DNA from: SSF26 sp037443945
GTDB taxonomy: Bacteria > Chloroflexota > Anaerolineae > J102
DNA length: 64,000 nucleotides
NCBI GenBank assembly: GCA_037443945.1
Contig: JBBINH010000001.1
Location: forward strand, 62,001-126,000
Reading direction: 5' to 3'
Within the stretch, counting starts at the first letter, position 1, and each line of letters begins with the position of its first letter. Under the pieces are notes generated by a model. It was given only the letters and a program-made list of their open reading frames with translations, did not search any database and was not told the DNA's origin. Made by a program: the position numbers and the translations under genes. Shown here piece after piece: positions 16,716 to 25,979 of the stretch.

Positions 16716-18017
16716 ATGATAGACAGCGCTGTCATTGCTCCATCGCGGCGTGCCGAGCCGGTCGGCAAGGAGGTCGAATCGCCTTTTGCCATCGCCCAAA
16801 AGCAGTTCGATCTGGCGGCTCAATACTTGAACCACTATCCGCGGGGGATTCTGGCGAAATTGCGGGTGCCCGAACGAGAGCTGATCGTCCACTTTCCGGT
16901 GCGCATGGATAACGGCGAAATTCAAATGTTCACCGGGTATCGCGTTCAGCATTGTACCGTGCGCGGTCCCGGCAAAGGTGGGATCCGCTTCCACCCCGAT
17001 GTCACCTTGGACGAGGTGCGGGCCCTGGCCATGTGGATGACCTGGAAAACGGCTGTGGTCGGTATTCCCTATGGCGGGGCCAAGGGCGGTGTGGTCTGTG
17101 ATCCGAAACAGATGAGCATCCAGGAGATCGAGCGGCTCACGCGACGGTATACGACGGAGATCAGCATCATCATCGGCCCGGAAAGCGATATCCCGGCGCC
17201 TGACGTCAACACGAACCCGCAAACCATGGCCTGGCTGATGGACACCTACAGCATGAATGTCGGGCATACGGTTCCGGCCGTGGTAACGGGTAAGCCTCTG
17301 GAGCTGGGAGGTTCGGTAGGACGGCATGAGGCCACCGCCCGCGGTTGTCAATTTACCATCCGGCGTGCTGCGCGCCATCTCGGCCTTGATTTGACCAAGG
17401 CTACGGCCGTCATCCAGGGTTATGGCAATGCCGGCAGCATTGCCGCTCGTCTTCTGGCCGAGGACGGCGTTCGCATTGTCGCCGTCAGCGACTCCAAGGG
17501 GGGCATTTACAACCCCCGCGGGCTCGACCCGATAGCCGTATGGCGCTGGAAACAGGAAACGGGATCGGTCGTCGGCTACGACGAGGCCGATACGGTGACG
17601 AATGCCGAATTGTTGGAGCTACCGTGCGATATCCTGGTACCGGCCGCCCTCGAAAATCAACTCACGGCGCAGAACGCATCGCGGATTCGGGCGCGCATCA
17701 TCGGCGAGGCTGCCAACGGGCCCACAACGCCTGAGGCCGATGCCATTTTGTACGACCGCGGCATCTTTGTGATTCCCGACATCCTGGCCAACGCCGGTGG
17801 CGTCACGGTCTCGTATTTCGAATGGGTCCAGGATCTGCAGTACCTTTTCTGGGACGAGGTCGAGGTCAATCGTCGTCTGGAACAGGTCATGAATCGGGCC
17901 TTCGATGAGGTCACGGCCCTGGCCCAAAAGCATAAAGTGAATAACCGCATTGCGGCCTATATCCTTGCCGTTGATCGGGTGGCACGGGCAACCATGCTAC
18001 GGGGTATCTGGCCGTAA
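16716..18017 (+). CDS. gdhA: Glu/Leu/Phe/Val-family glutamate dehydrogenase
   Basis: 433 aa from the ATG at 16716, which has a strong ribosome site (AAAGGAGAAG). The promoter lies inside the longer open frame upstream and rules out earlier starts. The catalytic segment is PYGGAKGGVVCDP; GPGKGGIRFHPDVTLDEV binds substrate; the Rossmann domain has VIQGYGNAGSIAARLL. It is the roughly 430-aa hexameric type that interconverts glutamate and 2-oxoglutarate plus ammonium with NAD(P). Monocistronic, followed by a terminator. Confidence 0.93.
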   Translation: MIDSAVIAPSRRAEPVGKEVESPFAIAQKQFDLAAQYLNHYPRGILAKLRVPERELIVHFPVRMDNGEIQMFTGYRVQHCTVRGPGKGGIRFHPDVTLDEVRALAMWMTWKTAVVGIPYGGAKGGVVCDPKQMSIQEIERLTRRYTTEISIIIGPESDIPAPDVNTNPQTMAWLMDTYSMNVGHTVPAVVTGKPLELGGSVGRHEATARGCQFTIRRAARHLGLDLTKATAVIQGYGNAGSIAARLLAEDGVRIVAVSDSKGGIYNPRGLDPIAVWRWKQETGSVVGYDEADTVTNAELLELPCDILVPAALENQLTAQNASRIRARIIGEAANGPTTPEADAILYDRGIFVIPDILANAGGVTVSYFEWVQDLQYLFWDEVEVNRRLEQVMNRAFDEVTALAQKHKVNNRIAAYILAVDRVARATMLRGIWP

Positions 18018-18033
18018 GCGCCCTCTGCTTCCG

Positions 18034-18066
18034 GGGGTGGTAGAAGCCATTGGCTTCTGCCACCCC
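18034..18066 (+). terminator. Terminator of glutamate dehydrogenase gene
   Basis: Stem GGGGTGG-T-AGAAGCC pairs with GGCTTCT-G-CCACCCC around a 3-nt loop, 16 nt after the stop, followed by GATTCTT. Confidence 0.75.
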
Positions 18067-18103
18067 GATTCTTAGGAGCCTCGACCGGCACAGGTCGACG
18101 GAT

Positions 18104-18132
18104 TTGTCAAATCCGATATCCGGTGCTATACT
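18104..18132 (+). promoter_or_regulatory. Promoter of rpsO
   Basis: TTGTCA (18104-18109), 17-nt spacer, TATACT (18127-18132) preceded by TGC, an extended -10. About 110 nt of leader before rpsO. Confidence 0.8.
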
Positions 18133-18246
18133 GATCGTCTGGTTTAACAGACTTATCGCCGTGTCGGCGATGCCTATTTTCTTCCGGCTGAAGCATACGC
18201 TTTGCCTGCGTAGCGATGTCTCGGCTCTGTAAAGGAGAATTGGTCC

Positions 18247-18516
18247 GTGTCCCTTAGTGCCGCTGAAAAACAGATGATCATCCAGCAGTACCACCTTCAC
18301 CCCCAGGATACCGGTTCGCCTGAGGTCCAGGTAGCGCTCCTGACAAATCGTATCAACCAATTGGTCGAACATCTTAAGGTCCATAAACACGATGAAGCTT
18401 CACGACGTGGTCTGTTGAAGCTTGTGGGTCAGAGGCGTCGGCATCTGGCCTATCTCAAGAATAAGGATAGTCAGCGTTACCAGGAGCTTATCGAACGCCT
18501 GGGATTGCGCAAATAG
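18247..18516 (+). CDS. rpsO: 30S ribosomal protein S15
   Basis: 89 aa from a GTG start behind AAAGGAGAATT. The conserved core HPQDTGSPEVQVALLTNRIN and RRGLLKLVGQRRRHLAYL is complete. It is followed by a terminator and then pnp, the classical rpsO-pnp order. Confidence 0.98.
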   Translation: MSLSAAEKQMIIQQYHLHPQDTGSPEVQVALLTNRINQLVEHLKVHKHDEASRRGLLKLVGQRRRHLAYLKNKDSQRYQELIERLGLRK

Positions 18517-18522
18517 CGGCCA

Positions 18523-18560
18523 AAGAAACGAGTAGCAGGCTTCGCCTCTACTCGTTTCTT
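18523..18560 (+). terminator. Terminator or attenuator between rpsO and pnp
   Basis: Perfect 13-bp stem (AAGAAACGAGTAG at 18523-18535, CTACTCGTTTCTT at 18548-18560) beginning 7 nt after the rpsO stop. The right arm ends in TTTCTTGTG, a modest U-tract. Confidence 0.75.
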
Positions 18561-18635
18561 GTGTCCCCTTTTCCGGTCATTTCCCCTCGCGCTCGACGGC
18601 TACCCGGCCCACCGCACCGGCAAGGAGCAGGAATT

Positions 18636-18673
18636 GGCAAATGCGCCGCACAGGCCCGTGCGGCGCACTTGCC
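18636..18673 (+). promoter_or_regulatory. Long hairpin in the pnp leader
   Basis: A 16-position stem with one A-C mismatch (18636-18651 pairs with 18658-18673) and a 6-nt loop lies about 130 nt before pnp. It has no U-tract. In enterobacteria a long pnp-leader stem is cut by RNase III and PNPase then represses its own message; this stem could act the same way, but that is inference. Confidence 0.5.
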
Positions 18674-18802
18674 AGTCCCTGGCCTTGCGGTGGTAAGAGG
18701 GCACGGAGTTCCGGTCTCAAGGCCATCTGAGTTGCCCGGCGAGGGAGACGGGTTGCGTGTCGGGCGATTCCGCATCCTCCCATATCGTATAGTAGGTTTC
18801 CT

Positions 18803-21073
18803 ATGGCTTACCACCAACCTTATGTGTTTCAAACCGTCGTCGGTGGCAAAACCATCGCGTTCGAAACCGGCGACCTGGCCCGCCTGGCCGGCGGCGCTCT
18901 GACCGCCATTCAAGGTGAATCGGTCGTTCTGGCGACGGCTACGGCCTCCAAAACCCCGCTGCTCGGTACGGATTTCTTCCCCTTGAGCGTGGACTTCGAG
19001 GAGCGACTTTATGCGGCCGGCCGCATCCCCGGCAGCTTCTACCGTCGTGAAGGTCGGCCCAGCACCGAAGCCATTCTCACCAGTCGGCTTATTGATCGGC
19101 CTCTGCGCCCCCTCTTCCCGAAGGGCTTCCGGCACGAAGTCCAGATCATCTGCACGGCCTTGAGCGCCGACGATGAAAACCCTCTGGACATTCTCGCCAT
19201 CAACGCCGCCTCGGCCGCACTGATGATCTCCGACATCCCCTGGGATGGGCCTATCGGTGCCGTGCGTGTCGGTTACATCGACGGTCGCTTCGTCATCAAT
19301 CCTACCTTCGCCGAGATGGAGCAAAGCCTGCTCGACCTGCGCCTGGGTGGTACGGCCGATGGCATCCTCATGGTCGAAGCCGGCGCCAACCAGGTCCCCG
19401 AAGACATCGTCCTCGAGGCGATGCGGGTGGGGCATGAGGCGTTGCAACCGCTTATTGCCCTGCAGCACGAGATGCGCGCGGCCGTGGGCAAACCCAAACG
19501 GGAGTTCACCATCCATGTGCCGCTGCCCGAAACCGTCGAAGCCGTGAACGCCATGGTGCAGGAGCCCATCCAGCGCATCCTGGCGGCTGGGATGGACAAA
19601 GAGAACCGTAACACCGCGCTCGACACCCTGCGCACCGAGATGATCGCCCAGCTCGGCGAGCGCTTTGAAGTCGACGATCTCAATGCCGTCTTCGATGCCA
19701 TCCTCAAAGAGGCCGTGCGCCGGCGCATCCTCGACACGGGTGAGCGGCCGGATGGTCGTGATCCCAAGACGATCCGACCGATCCGTTGTGCGGTGGGCAT
19801 TTTGCCGCGCACCCACGGTTCCGGCCTCTTCACGCGGGGGGAGACCCAGGTTCTGACCATCGCCACCTTAGGCACTCCTAGCGATGCCCAGACCCTGGAT
19901 ACCCTTCTGCCGGAGGACACGAAACGCTATCTGCACCATTACAACTTCCCGCCCTTCTCGACCGGCGAGACCTGGCCTAATCGCGGCCCTCGTCGCCGGG
20001 AGATCGGACACGGCGCCCTGGCCGAGCGGGCACTGGTCCCGGTCATCCCCGATCAAAGCGTGTTCCCTTACACCCTTCGCCTTGTCTCCGAGGTGTTGAC
20101 CTCGAACGGTTCCACCTCGATGGCCTCTGTCTGCGGCAGCACCCTGGCGCTCATGGATGCCGGCGTGCCAATTTCGGCGCCGGTAGCCGGGATTGCCATG
20201 GGCTTGATCAGCGAAGGCGATGTCACCCAACCGGGCAGCCGCTACGTGGTCCTCTCCGACATTCAGGGCATGGAAGACCAGCTTGGGGACATGGACTTCA
20301 AGGTGGCGGGCACGGCGACCGGGATCACGGGCCTGCAGATGGACATCAAAATCAAGGGACTCAGCTACGACTTGTTGCGGGATGCGCTGGCGCAAGCGCG
20401 CACAGGGCGGCTCTTTATCCTGGAGAAGATGCTGGAGGCTATCCCCGCCTTTCGGCCGAGCCTCTCGAAGTACGCTCCCCGCATCCTGACGACGCAAATC
20501 GATACCGAGAAGATCGGCAAAGTCATCGGTCCCGGCGGCAAAAACGTGCGCCGTCTCCAGAGCGACTACAATGTGAAAATCGACATCGAAGAAGACGGCA
20601 CCATTTACGTGTCCGGCGGCGTCGAGGCCGAGAAGGCCCTGGAGGAAATCCACATGATGACGGCCACGGCCAAGGTGGGCGGTATCTACACCGGCAAAGT
20701 GGTTCGCATCGAGCCCTATGGCGCCTTTGTCGAAATTTTGCCCGGTGTGGATGGGATGGTGCACATCTCCCAGTTGGCCGATTATCGGGTGAGTAAAGTC
20801 GAAGATGTGGTGCGCGTGGGCGATGAGATCATGGTCATGGTCATTGACATCGACCAGGAAAGCGGCAAGATCCGCTTGAGCCGCCTGGCCGTGTTGGAAG
20901 GATTGACCCCCGAAGAGGCCCTGGAGCGAGACCGCCGCACCCGCGAGCGGCGAAGTGGCGGGGGAGGCGGTGAGCGCCCACGCAGTGACGGCCGCAGCGC
21001 CCGACCGAGCGAACGCACCGAACGGGTCGAACGCTCACCACGACCGCTACGGCCGGAGCGCAAGGGCCGCTGA
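18803..21073 (+). CDS. pnp: Polyribonucleotide nucleotidyltransferase (PNPase)
   Basis: 756 aa. Two RNase PH domains (first with SFYRREGRPSTEAILTSRLIDRPLRP; second with GSGLFTRGETQVL and the STSMASVCGSTLALMDAG active-site region) flank a helical domain. A KH domain (IGKVIGPGGKNVRRLQ) and an S1 domain (GKVVRIEPYGAFVEILPGVDGMVHIS) follow, with an Arg/Gly/Ser-rich tail. It degrades RNA 3' to 5' by phosphorolysis. A TATAGT box at 18788-18793 lies only 9 nt before the ATG, so a short or leaderless transcript may exist in addition to read-through from rpsO. Confidence 0.97.
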   Translation: MAYHQPYVFQTVVGGKTIAFETGDLARLAGGALTAIQGESVVLATATASKTPLLGTDFFPLSVDFEERLYAAGRIPGSFYRREGRPSTEAILTSRLIDRPLRPLFPKGFRHEVQIICTALSADDENPLDILAINAASAALMISDIPWDGPIGAVRVGYIDGRFVINPTFAEMEQSLLDLRLGGTADGILMVEAGANQVPEDIVLEAMRVGHEALQPLIALQHEMRAAVGKPKREFTIHVPLPETVEAVNAMVQEPIQRILAAGMDKENRNTALDTLRTEMIAQLGERFEVDDLNAVFDAILKEAVRRRILDTGERPDGRDPKTIRPIRCAVGILPRTHGSGLFTRGETQVLTIATLGTPSDAQTLDTLLPEDTKRYLHHYNFPPFSTGETWPNRGPRRREIGHGALAERALVPVIPDQSVFPYTLRLVSEVLTSNGSTSMASVCGSTLALMDAGVPISAPVAGIAMGLISEGDVTQPGSRYVVLSDIQGMEDQLGDMDFKVAGTATGITGLQMDIKIKGLSYDLLRDALAQARTGRLFILEKMLEAIPAFRPSLSKYAPRILTTQIDTEKIGKVIGPGGKNVRRLQSDYNVKIDIEEDGTIYVSGGVEAEKALEEIHMMTATAKVGGIYTGKVVRIEPYGAFVEILPGVDGMVHISQLADYRVSKVEDVVRVGDEIMVMVIDIDQESGKIRLSRLAVLEGLTPEEALERDRRTRERRSGGGGGERPRSDGRSARPSERTERVERSPRPLRPERKGR

Positions 21074-21092
21074 AAAGCCCGGCTCGAAGGGA

Positions 21093-21125
21093 AGGCCAGA
21101 CCTGCGTTTGGAGCAGGCCTGGCCT
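21093..21125 (+). terminator. Hairpin between pnp and lepB
   Basis: AGGCCAG-A-CCTGC pairs with GCAGG-C-CTGGCCT around a 7-nt loop. There is no U-tract, so it may be a processing or 3'-stability stem rather than a true terminator; it ends 27 nt before lepB. Confidence 0.45.
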
Positions 21126-21152
21126 TGTGGGCCCGGTCTCTCGAGTATTGCC

Positions 21153-21812
21153 ATGAGCGAGCATCCCTCTGCCTCCTCACCGCGCTGGCCGCCCGATGCC
21201 CGCATCGTGCGGCCGGAAGAACAACCGCAACGCTACGATCTACCGCCCTACACGCCGCCACCGGTCCCGACAACGCCTCCGGCAGCGCCGGCCGGGCCCT
21301 CGGGGTTGGGACGCGAGCTGCGGGAGCTGGCCGAAACCATCTTGCCGGCCATCCTGGTCGCCCTGTTTATCCATCTCTTCCTGGCCCAGGCGACGCGTGT
21401 CGAGGGCTATAGCATGGAGCCGACCCTGCACGGCCAGCAGCGCCTGGTCATCGAGAAGTTGAGCTATCGCCTGCATCCTCCGCAACGAGGGGATATCGTG
21501 GTCATCCGGGTTCCCGGTTACGGGCGGGAGCTGTTGATCAAGCGCGTGATCGGCCTGCCGGGTGAAGTGATCGAAGTCCGTGGCGGGCAGGTGTTGATCA
21601 ACGGGGTACCGTTGAGCGAGCCTTATCTGCGCACGGTCACACGGGGGGATTATCCGCCCACGCGCATTCCCTCCGATGCCGTTTTTGTGATGGGCGATAA
21701 TCGTAACAACTCCAACGATTCGCGTGCCTTCGGCCCGATCCCCCTGGATGCCATCGTCGGTAAAGCCTGGCTGCGGTACTGGCCACCCGATGATATCGGT
21801 GTGGTTCATTGA
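21153..21812 (+). CDS. lepB: Signal peptidase I
   Basis: 219 aa. A Pro-rich cytoplasmic N-terminus (about 50 residues) precedes one transmembrane helix (ILPAILVALFIHLFLA). The catalytic Ser is in GYSMEPTL and the Lys in LIKRVIGLPGE. The box D motif VFVMGDNRNNSNDSRAFGPI is complete. It removes signal peptides on the outer face of the membrane; the window encodes several likely substrates. The start was set at the ATG at 21153; longer frames run into pnp. Confidence 0.95.
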   Translation: MSEHPSASSPRWPPDARIVRPEEQPQRYDLPPYTPPPVPTTPPAAPAGPSGLGRELRELAETILPAILVALFIHLFLAQATRVEGYSMEPTLHGQQRLVIEKLSYRLHPPQRGDIVVIRVPGYGRELLIKRVIGLPGEVIEVRGGQVLINGVPLSEPYLRTVTRGDYPPTRIPSDAVFVMGDNRNNSNDSRAFGPIPLDAIVGKAWLRYWPPDDIGVVH

Positions 21813-22342
21813 GCGGCTTGGTAGCCTCCATTCCGCACCTTGAGAGGGTAATAAACGGTTTGGCGTGGGTATCGGGAAACGCGTTCGTGTGTTGGTACGT
21901 TCTCATGTTGGTACTCTCCCTGCAGAGGGTCCGTTCTCGGCCCGATCGCTTGTCCCTCGGCGCCAACGGCAAAGGGCGCAGACACCGGTTTGCTGCGCAA
22001 TGGAGGCTAAGATTTTCTGCAGATAATATTTTTGATAGAACGATTTGATTGTTTACAAAAATACTGTGTAATGACAAAATTGACTCAAAGTAAAGGTATT
22101 GTTTTTGATATCATCGTATAATGGTGAAGCCGTCCATTTGGATAGAATTGCGAAAAAGTAGCGCTTTTCGTATAGTAAAAGTCCTTGACCACAGGCCAGT
22201 CGGCAGGTAAAACAGAGTGTTTTCGTATAGTCAAGTGGCGGATCGACTGTATGAGCCGGCCTGGTCCACGCTGTGAGTATCATTCGTCGGTTCCTATGGG
22301 TTTGACCATGCCCTTCACAACGGACTTCGCCGTCTTGCCGTC
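21813..22342. other. AT-richer intergenic region upstream of the permease-HAD fusion
   Basis: 530 nt with no convincing gene; its middle (about 22010-22240) is much more AT-rich than its surroundings. It contains a perfect TATAAT at 22117-22122 with only a weak -35, a hairpin of CGAAAA (22151-22156) with TTTTCG (22165-22170), and the direct repeat listed separately. A 76-codon frame on the minus strand (22053-22283) has no ribosome site and no recognisable features. Confidence 0.6.
22165..22231 (+). repeat. Direct repeat TTTTCGTATAGT, two copies
   Basis: Identical 12-mers at 22165-22176 and 22220-22231, 55 nt apart, each followed by (A/C)AA. Each includes the -10-like TATAGT, so they may be tandem promoter elements or a regulator-binding site. 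Confidence 0.5.
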
Positions 22343-24100
22343 ATGAACACGCGTTGGACGACGACCACCAAACTCGTGGTTTTGGTTTGTGTTTTGGTGG
22401 TGGGCGCCTGGCTGTTGATGCAATTCGGCGAGGCGGTGCCGCCATTGCTGATGGCTTTTGTGCTGGCCTATCTTCTCAAGGCGCCGACCGATGCCCTGGT
22501 ACGACGGACGGGGTTGCCGCGCGGTTGGGCGGCTGCCATTGTGTTGACCGGGGTTCTCATGCTCTTGGTCCTGGCGCCGGTCTTGATCACGCCCGGCTTG
22601 GCGGCCTTGATGGGGCGACTCCAGGCCGAATTGGCCGCCCTAACGCCGGTTCTGGAACGCCTGGGCGAACAGATGGTCGAATTGGGGCCGCTGACATTGC
22701 GTGGAGATGAGCTGGTCCCCCAGATCATTCGGGGTTTCCAGACGCTGCTGACCCCGGCCGCAGGCAGCATCCTTCGTGTTGTCTCGGGCATGGCCTCCAG
22801 CCTCCTATGGGTGCTATTCGTCTTCGTTCTGGTCTTTTGGTTGCTCAAGGATAGCCAGAAACTGCGCAACTGGTTGCTCGAACAGACGCCGGCTCCGCAG
22901 CGTGAGGAATTGAGTGAAATCCTGAGCCGGCTGGGACTGATTTGGGGAAGCTTTTTCCGCGGTCAGGTTCTGGTGGCGCTTACCGTTGGCTTTATCATAG
23001 GCCTGGGGTTGTGGGTGCTGGGGCTGTCGAATGTGCTTCTGTTGGCCGTTCTGGCCGGGTTGGGCGAATTCATCCCCACCATCGGGCCCTTGCTGGCCAC
23101 GGTCCCGGCCTTGCTGGTGGCTTTTTTCGGCGGTTCGTCCTGGTTGCCGCTGAGCAAGCCGGTGGTTACGGTGATCGTCCTTCTCTTCTATCTGCTGGTC
23201 TTTCAACTCGACCAGATTTATCTTTTGCCGCGGGTCATGGGACGACGGGTGCGGCTCCATCCGGCGCTCATTTTTGCCGGCATCGTCATCGGGGCCGCCG
23301 AGTTCGGCATTTGGGGTGTGCTTTTGGCGGCGCCGATTCTGGCCACGGCTCGTCTGTTGGGGGGCTATGTCTATGCCCGGCTGCTCGACCGCGAACCGTT
23401 TCCGACCGGCGCCGCAGGGGCTGAGCCCCGCGGTTGGGTGAGCGGTCGGCCGGTGGCCGGCATCTTGTTCGATCTCGACGGAACTCTGGCCGACACCGAT
23501 GATACCCTCATCGCCGAGCTGGCGGCGCGGTTGGGACGCTGGCGACGTCTGTTCCCCGCCGGAGACCCGCAGCCTTTTCTGCGCCATCTCGTGGTCATGG
23601 CCGAGGGCCCTGTGAACGGCCTTATCACCCAGCTCGATCGCCTGGGGCTGGACGACCAGGCGTTTCGTCTCAGCCGGTGGCTGGCCCGTCTGCTGGGCCA
23701 GCGTCGGGCCGAGACGATGCGCCTTATCCCCGGCGTCGATGGTACGTTGCGACGGCTCAAAACGGGCTATCGCCTGGCCCTGGTGACCACACGCGACCGC
23801 GAGACGGTGATGCGTTTTCTGCACAGGAACGGTTGGCAAGGCCTTTTCGATGCCATTGTCACCCGTGAGGATGTACGACGGCTGAAACCGCACCCGGAAC
23901 CCGTTCTGCTGGCGGCCCGACGGCTGGGCCTGGCGCCCCACGATTGCCTGATGGTGGGGGATACGGCCGTCGATATCCAGGCCGGAGCCGCCGCGGGAGC
24001 GCGGACGGTGGGGGTGCTGTGCGGATTCGGTCAGGCGCGCGACCTGGCCGATGCCGATCGGCTTTTGCCGACAACGGCCGCGCTGGTAGACCTGTTGTAG
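22343..24100 (+). CDS. AI-2E/PerM-family permease fused to a HAD phosphatase
   Basis: 585 aa in one uninterrupted frame. Residues about 1-350 form the AI-2E transporter (PerM/UPF0118) fold: two N-terminal helices, a periplasmic stretch, and the conserved GLGEFIPTIGPLLATVPAL and LDQIYLLPRVMGRRVRLHP. Residues about 370-585 are a HAD hydrolase of the phosphoglycolate-phosphatase type: FDLDGTLADTDDT (nucleophile Asp), ALVTTRDRETV, REDVRRLKPHPEPVL (Lys) and CLMVGDTAVDIQAG (DD-type acid). All four HAD motifs look intact. Phosphoglycolate disposal would be needed alongside RuBisCO, but the substrate is not shown. Confidence 0.85.
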   Translation: MNTRWTTTTKLVVLVCVLVVGAWLLMQFGEAVPPLLMAFVLAYLLKAPTDALVRRTGLPRGWAAAIVLTGVLMLLVLAPVLITPGLAALMGRLQAELAALTPVLERLGEQMVELGPLTLRGDELVPQIIRGFQTLLTPAAGSILRVVSGMASSLLWVLFVFVLVFWLLKDSQKLRNWLLEQTPAPQREELSEILSRLGLIWGSFFRGQVLVALTVGFIIGLGLWVLGLSNVLLLAVLAGLGEFIPTIGPLLATVPALLVAFFGGSSWLPLSKPVVTVIVLLFYLLVFQLDQIYLLPRVMGRRVRLHPALIFAGIVIGAAEFGIWGVLLAAPILATARLLGGYVYARLLDREPFPTGAAGAEPRGWVSGRPVAGILFDLDGTLADTDDTLIAELAARLGRWRRLFPAGDPQPFLRHLVVMAEGPVNGLITQLDRLGLDDQAFRLSRWLARLLGQRRAETMRLIPGVDGTLRRLKTGYRLALVTTRDRETVMRFLHRNGWQGLFDAIVTREDVRRLKPHPEPVLLAARRLGLAPHDCLMVGDTAVDIQAGAAAGARTVGVLCGFGQARDLADADRLLPTTAALVDLL

Positions 24101-24246
24101 AGACGGCGCGCGCCCCCTTGCCGGTGGGCAGCCGGCTTGGCTTTGGGGTAGAATAAGCGTGTTATCGTGTTGCTCGCTCATCGGTGCCGTACCGCAGGCA
24201 TCCCCTGCCGATGCACCGGGCCTTATGTGTTTTTGGGAGGTTACCG

Positions 24247-25932
24247 ATGTCTCTCTTCGATCGTCGTGAACTCGACGCCTTACAACAGGATCGGCAGCGC
24301 TGGGAACGAGCGACCCTGGCACCCACGCTCAAACGGATGCCGGAACGCCGAACCGAGTTTGTCTCGACTTCATCGCGACCGGTGCAGCGGTTATATACCC
24401 CTCTCGACATAGCCGATCTCGATTATCGGCGGGACCTGGGCTGGCCGGGCGAGTATCCGTTTACGCGCGGGGTGCACAGCACCATGTATCGGGGGCGCCT
24501 GTGGACGATGCGGATGTTCGCCGGCTTCGGTACGGCCGAAGAGACGAACGCACGTTATAAGTATCTGCTGCAGCAGGGGAATATGGGGCTATCGGTGGCT
24601 TTTGATATGCCTACGCTGTACGGTTACGACACCGATGCCCCCGAAGCCCTGGGCGAATTCGGCAAGTGTGGGGTGGCCGTCTCGTCGCTGGCCGATATGG
24701 AAATCCTCTTCGACGGCATTCCCCTGGGCGAGGTGAGCACCAGCATGACCATTAACTCGCCTGCCGCCATCCTCTGGGCCATGTACATTGTCACCGCCGA
24801 GAAGCAGGGCTATCGCCGCGACCAACTGCGTGGCACGATTCAAAACGACATCCTCAAGGAGTACATCGCCCAGAAAGAATTTCTCTTCCCACCGGAGCCT
24901 TCCCTGCGTCTGGTGACGGATACCATTGAATTCGGGTGTCGGGAGCTGCCCCAGTGGAATCCGATCAGCATCAGCGGCTATCATATTCGCGAGGCCGGGA
25001 GCACGGCCGTGCAGGAACTGGCCTTTACCCTGGCCAACGGTTTTACCTATGTCGAAGCGGCGCTGGCTCGGGGGCTCAACATCGACGATTTCGCGCCGCG
25101 CTTGTCGTTTTTCTTCAACGTCCACAACGACTTTTTTGAGGAAATCGCCAAGTTTCGGGCGGCGCGACGCCTGTGGGCCAGGGCCATGCGCGAACGCTAC
25201 GGCGCCCGCGATCCGCGCTCCTGGCTGCTGCGCACCCATGCCCAAACGGCCGGCGTTTCTCTGACGGCCCAACAACCGGAAAACAACATCGTGCGTGTGG
25301 CCATTCAGGCTCTGGCGGCCGTGCTGGGGGGCGTGCAAAGCCTGCACACGAACAGCATGGACGAAGCGCTCGCCCTGCCCAGCGAGAAGGCCGTCACCAT
25401 CGCCTTGCGCACCCAGCAGATCATCGCCCACGAATCGGGGGTGACGAATACCGTGGATCCTCTGGCCGGCTCTTACTACGTCGAGAAGCTGACGAACGAG
25501 ATGGAAGAGGAGGCCGAGCGCTACTTCCGTCGGATCGAGGCCCTGGGCGGTGTTATCCCGGCCATCGAGAGCGGCTTTTTCCAGCGGGAGATCGCCGACG
25601 CCGCCTATCGCTATCAGACGGAGATCGACACCGGCGCCCGGACCATCGTCGGCGTCAACGACTTTATCGCCGACGAGCCGATCACGATCCCCATTCTGGA
25701 AATGGATCCCCACGGCTATGAACGCCAGGTGGCGCGGCTCCGGCGGGTGCGGGCCGAGCGGGACAACGGCGCCGTGCAAAAGGCGCTGCGCGAGCTGGCC
25801 GACTATGCCCGCAGCTCGGAAAACCTGATGCCGCCCATCATCGCCGCCGTCAAGACCTATGCCACCCTAGGCGAGATTACCGATGTCTTTCGCGAAGTAT
25901 TCGGTGTTTATCATGAACCCGTCTTTTTCTAG
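24247..25932 (+). CDS. icmA: B12-dependent acyl-CoA mutase large subunit, isobutyryl-CoA-mutase type
   Basis: 561 aa; the ATG at 24247 follows TGGGAGG. A TIM-barrel acyl-CoA mutase catalytic subunit without its own B12 domain. Counting from the conserved TIQND and SGYH motifs, the residue equivalent to Tyr89 of Propionibacterium methylmalonyl-CoA mutase is Phe (F91, in TMRMFAGF), and that equivalent to Arg207 is Gln (Q209, in KEYIAQKEF). Arg207 binds the carboxylate of methylmalonyl-CoA; the Phe/Gln pair is the signature of isobutyryl-CoA mutase. FFFNVHNDFFEEIAKFRAARR also fits that branch. It would interconvert isobutyryl- and butyryl-CoA. Automated labels as methylmalonyl-CoA mutase should be doubted. 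The small subunit and G-protein follow. Confidence 0.8.
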   Translation: MSLFDRRELDALQQDRQRWERATLAPTLKRMPERRTEFVSTSSRPVQRLYTPLDIADLDYRRDLGWPGEYPFTRGVHSTMYRGRLWTMRMFAGFGTAEETNARYKYLLQQGNMGLSVAFDMPTLYGYDTDAPEALGEFGKCGVAVSSLADMEILFDGIPLGEVSTSMTINSPAAILWAMYIVTAEKQGYRRDQLRGTIQNDILKEYIAQKEFLFPPEPSLRLVTDTIEFGCRELPQWNPISISGYHIREAGSTAVQELAFTLANGFTYVEAALARGLNIDDFAPRLSFFFNVHNDFFEEIAKFRAARRLWARAMRERYGARDPRSWLLRTHAQTAGVSLTAQQPENNIVRVAIQALAAVLGGVQSLHTNSMDEALALPSEKAVTIALRTQQIIAHESGVTNTVDPLAGSYYVEKLTNEMEEEAERYFRRIEALGGVIPAIESGFFQREIADAAYRYQTEIDTGARTIVGVNDFIADEPITIPILEMDPHGYERQVARLRRVRAERDNGAVQKALRELADYARSSENLMPPIIAAVKTYATLGEITDVFREVFGVYHEPVFF

Positions 25933-25979
25933 CAAGCGTTGCTGACTCATTCATCCCAAATTGGCCATTGACCCGAAAA

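Noticed and set aside
22053..22283. 76-codon minus-strand frame in the lepB/permease gap
   Set aside because: No ribosome site, no domain, and it overlaps apparent promoter elements.
24118..24246. Cobalamin riboswitch upstream of the mutase genes
   Set aside because: No B12-box-like core or suitable stem set was found; the region has only a weak -10 (TAGAAT at 24149).
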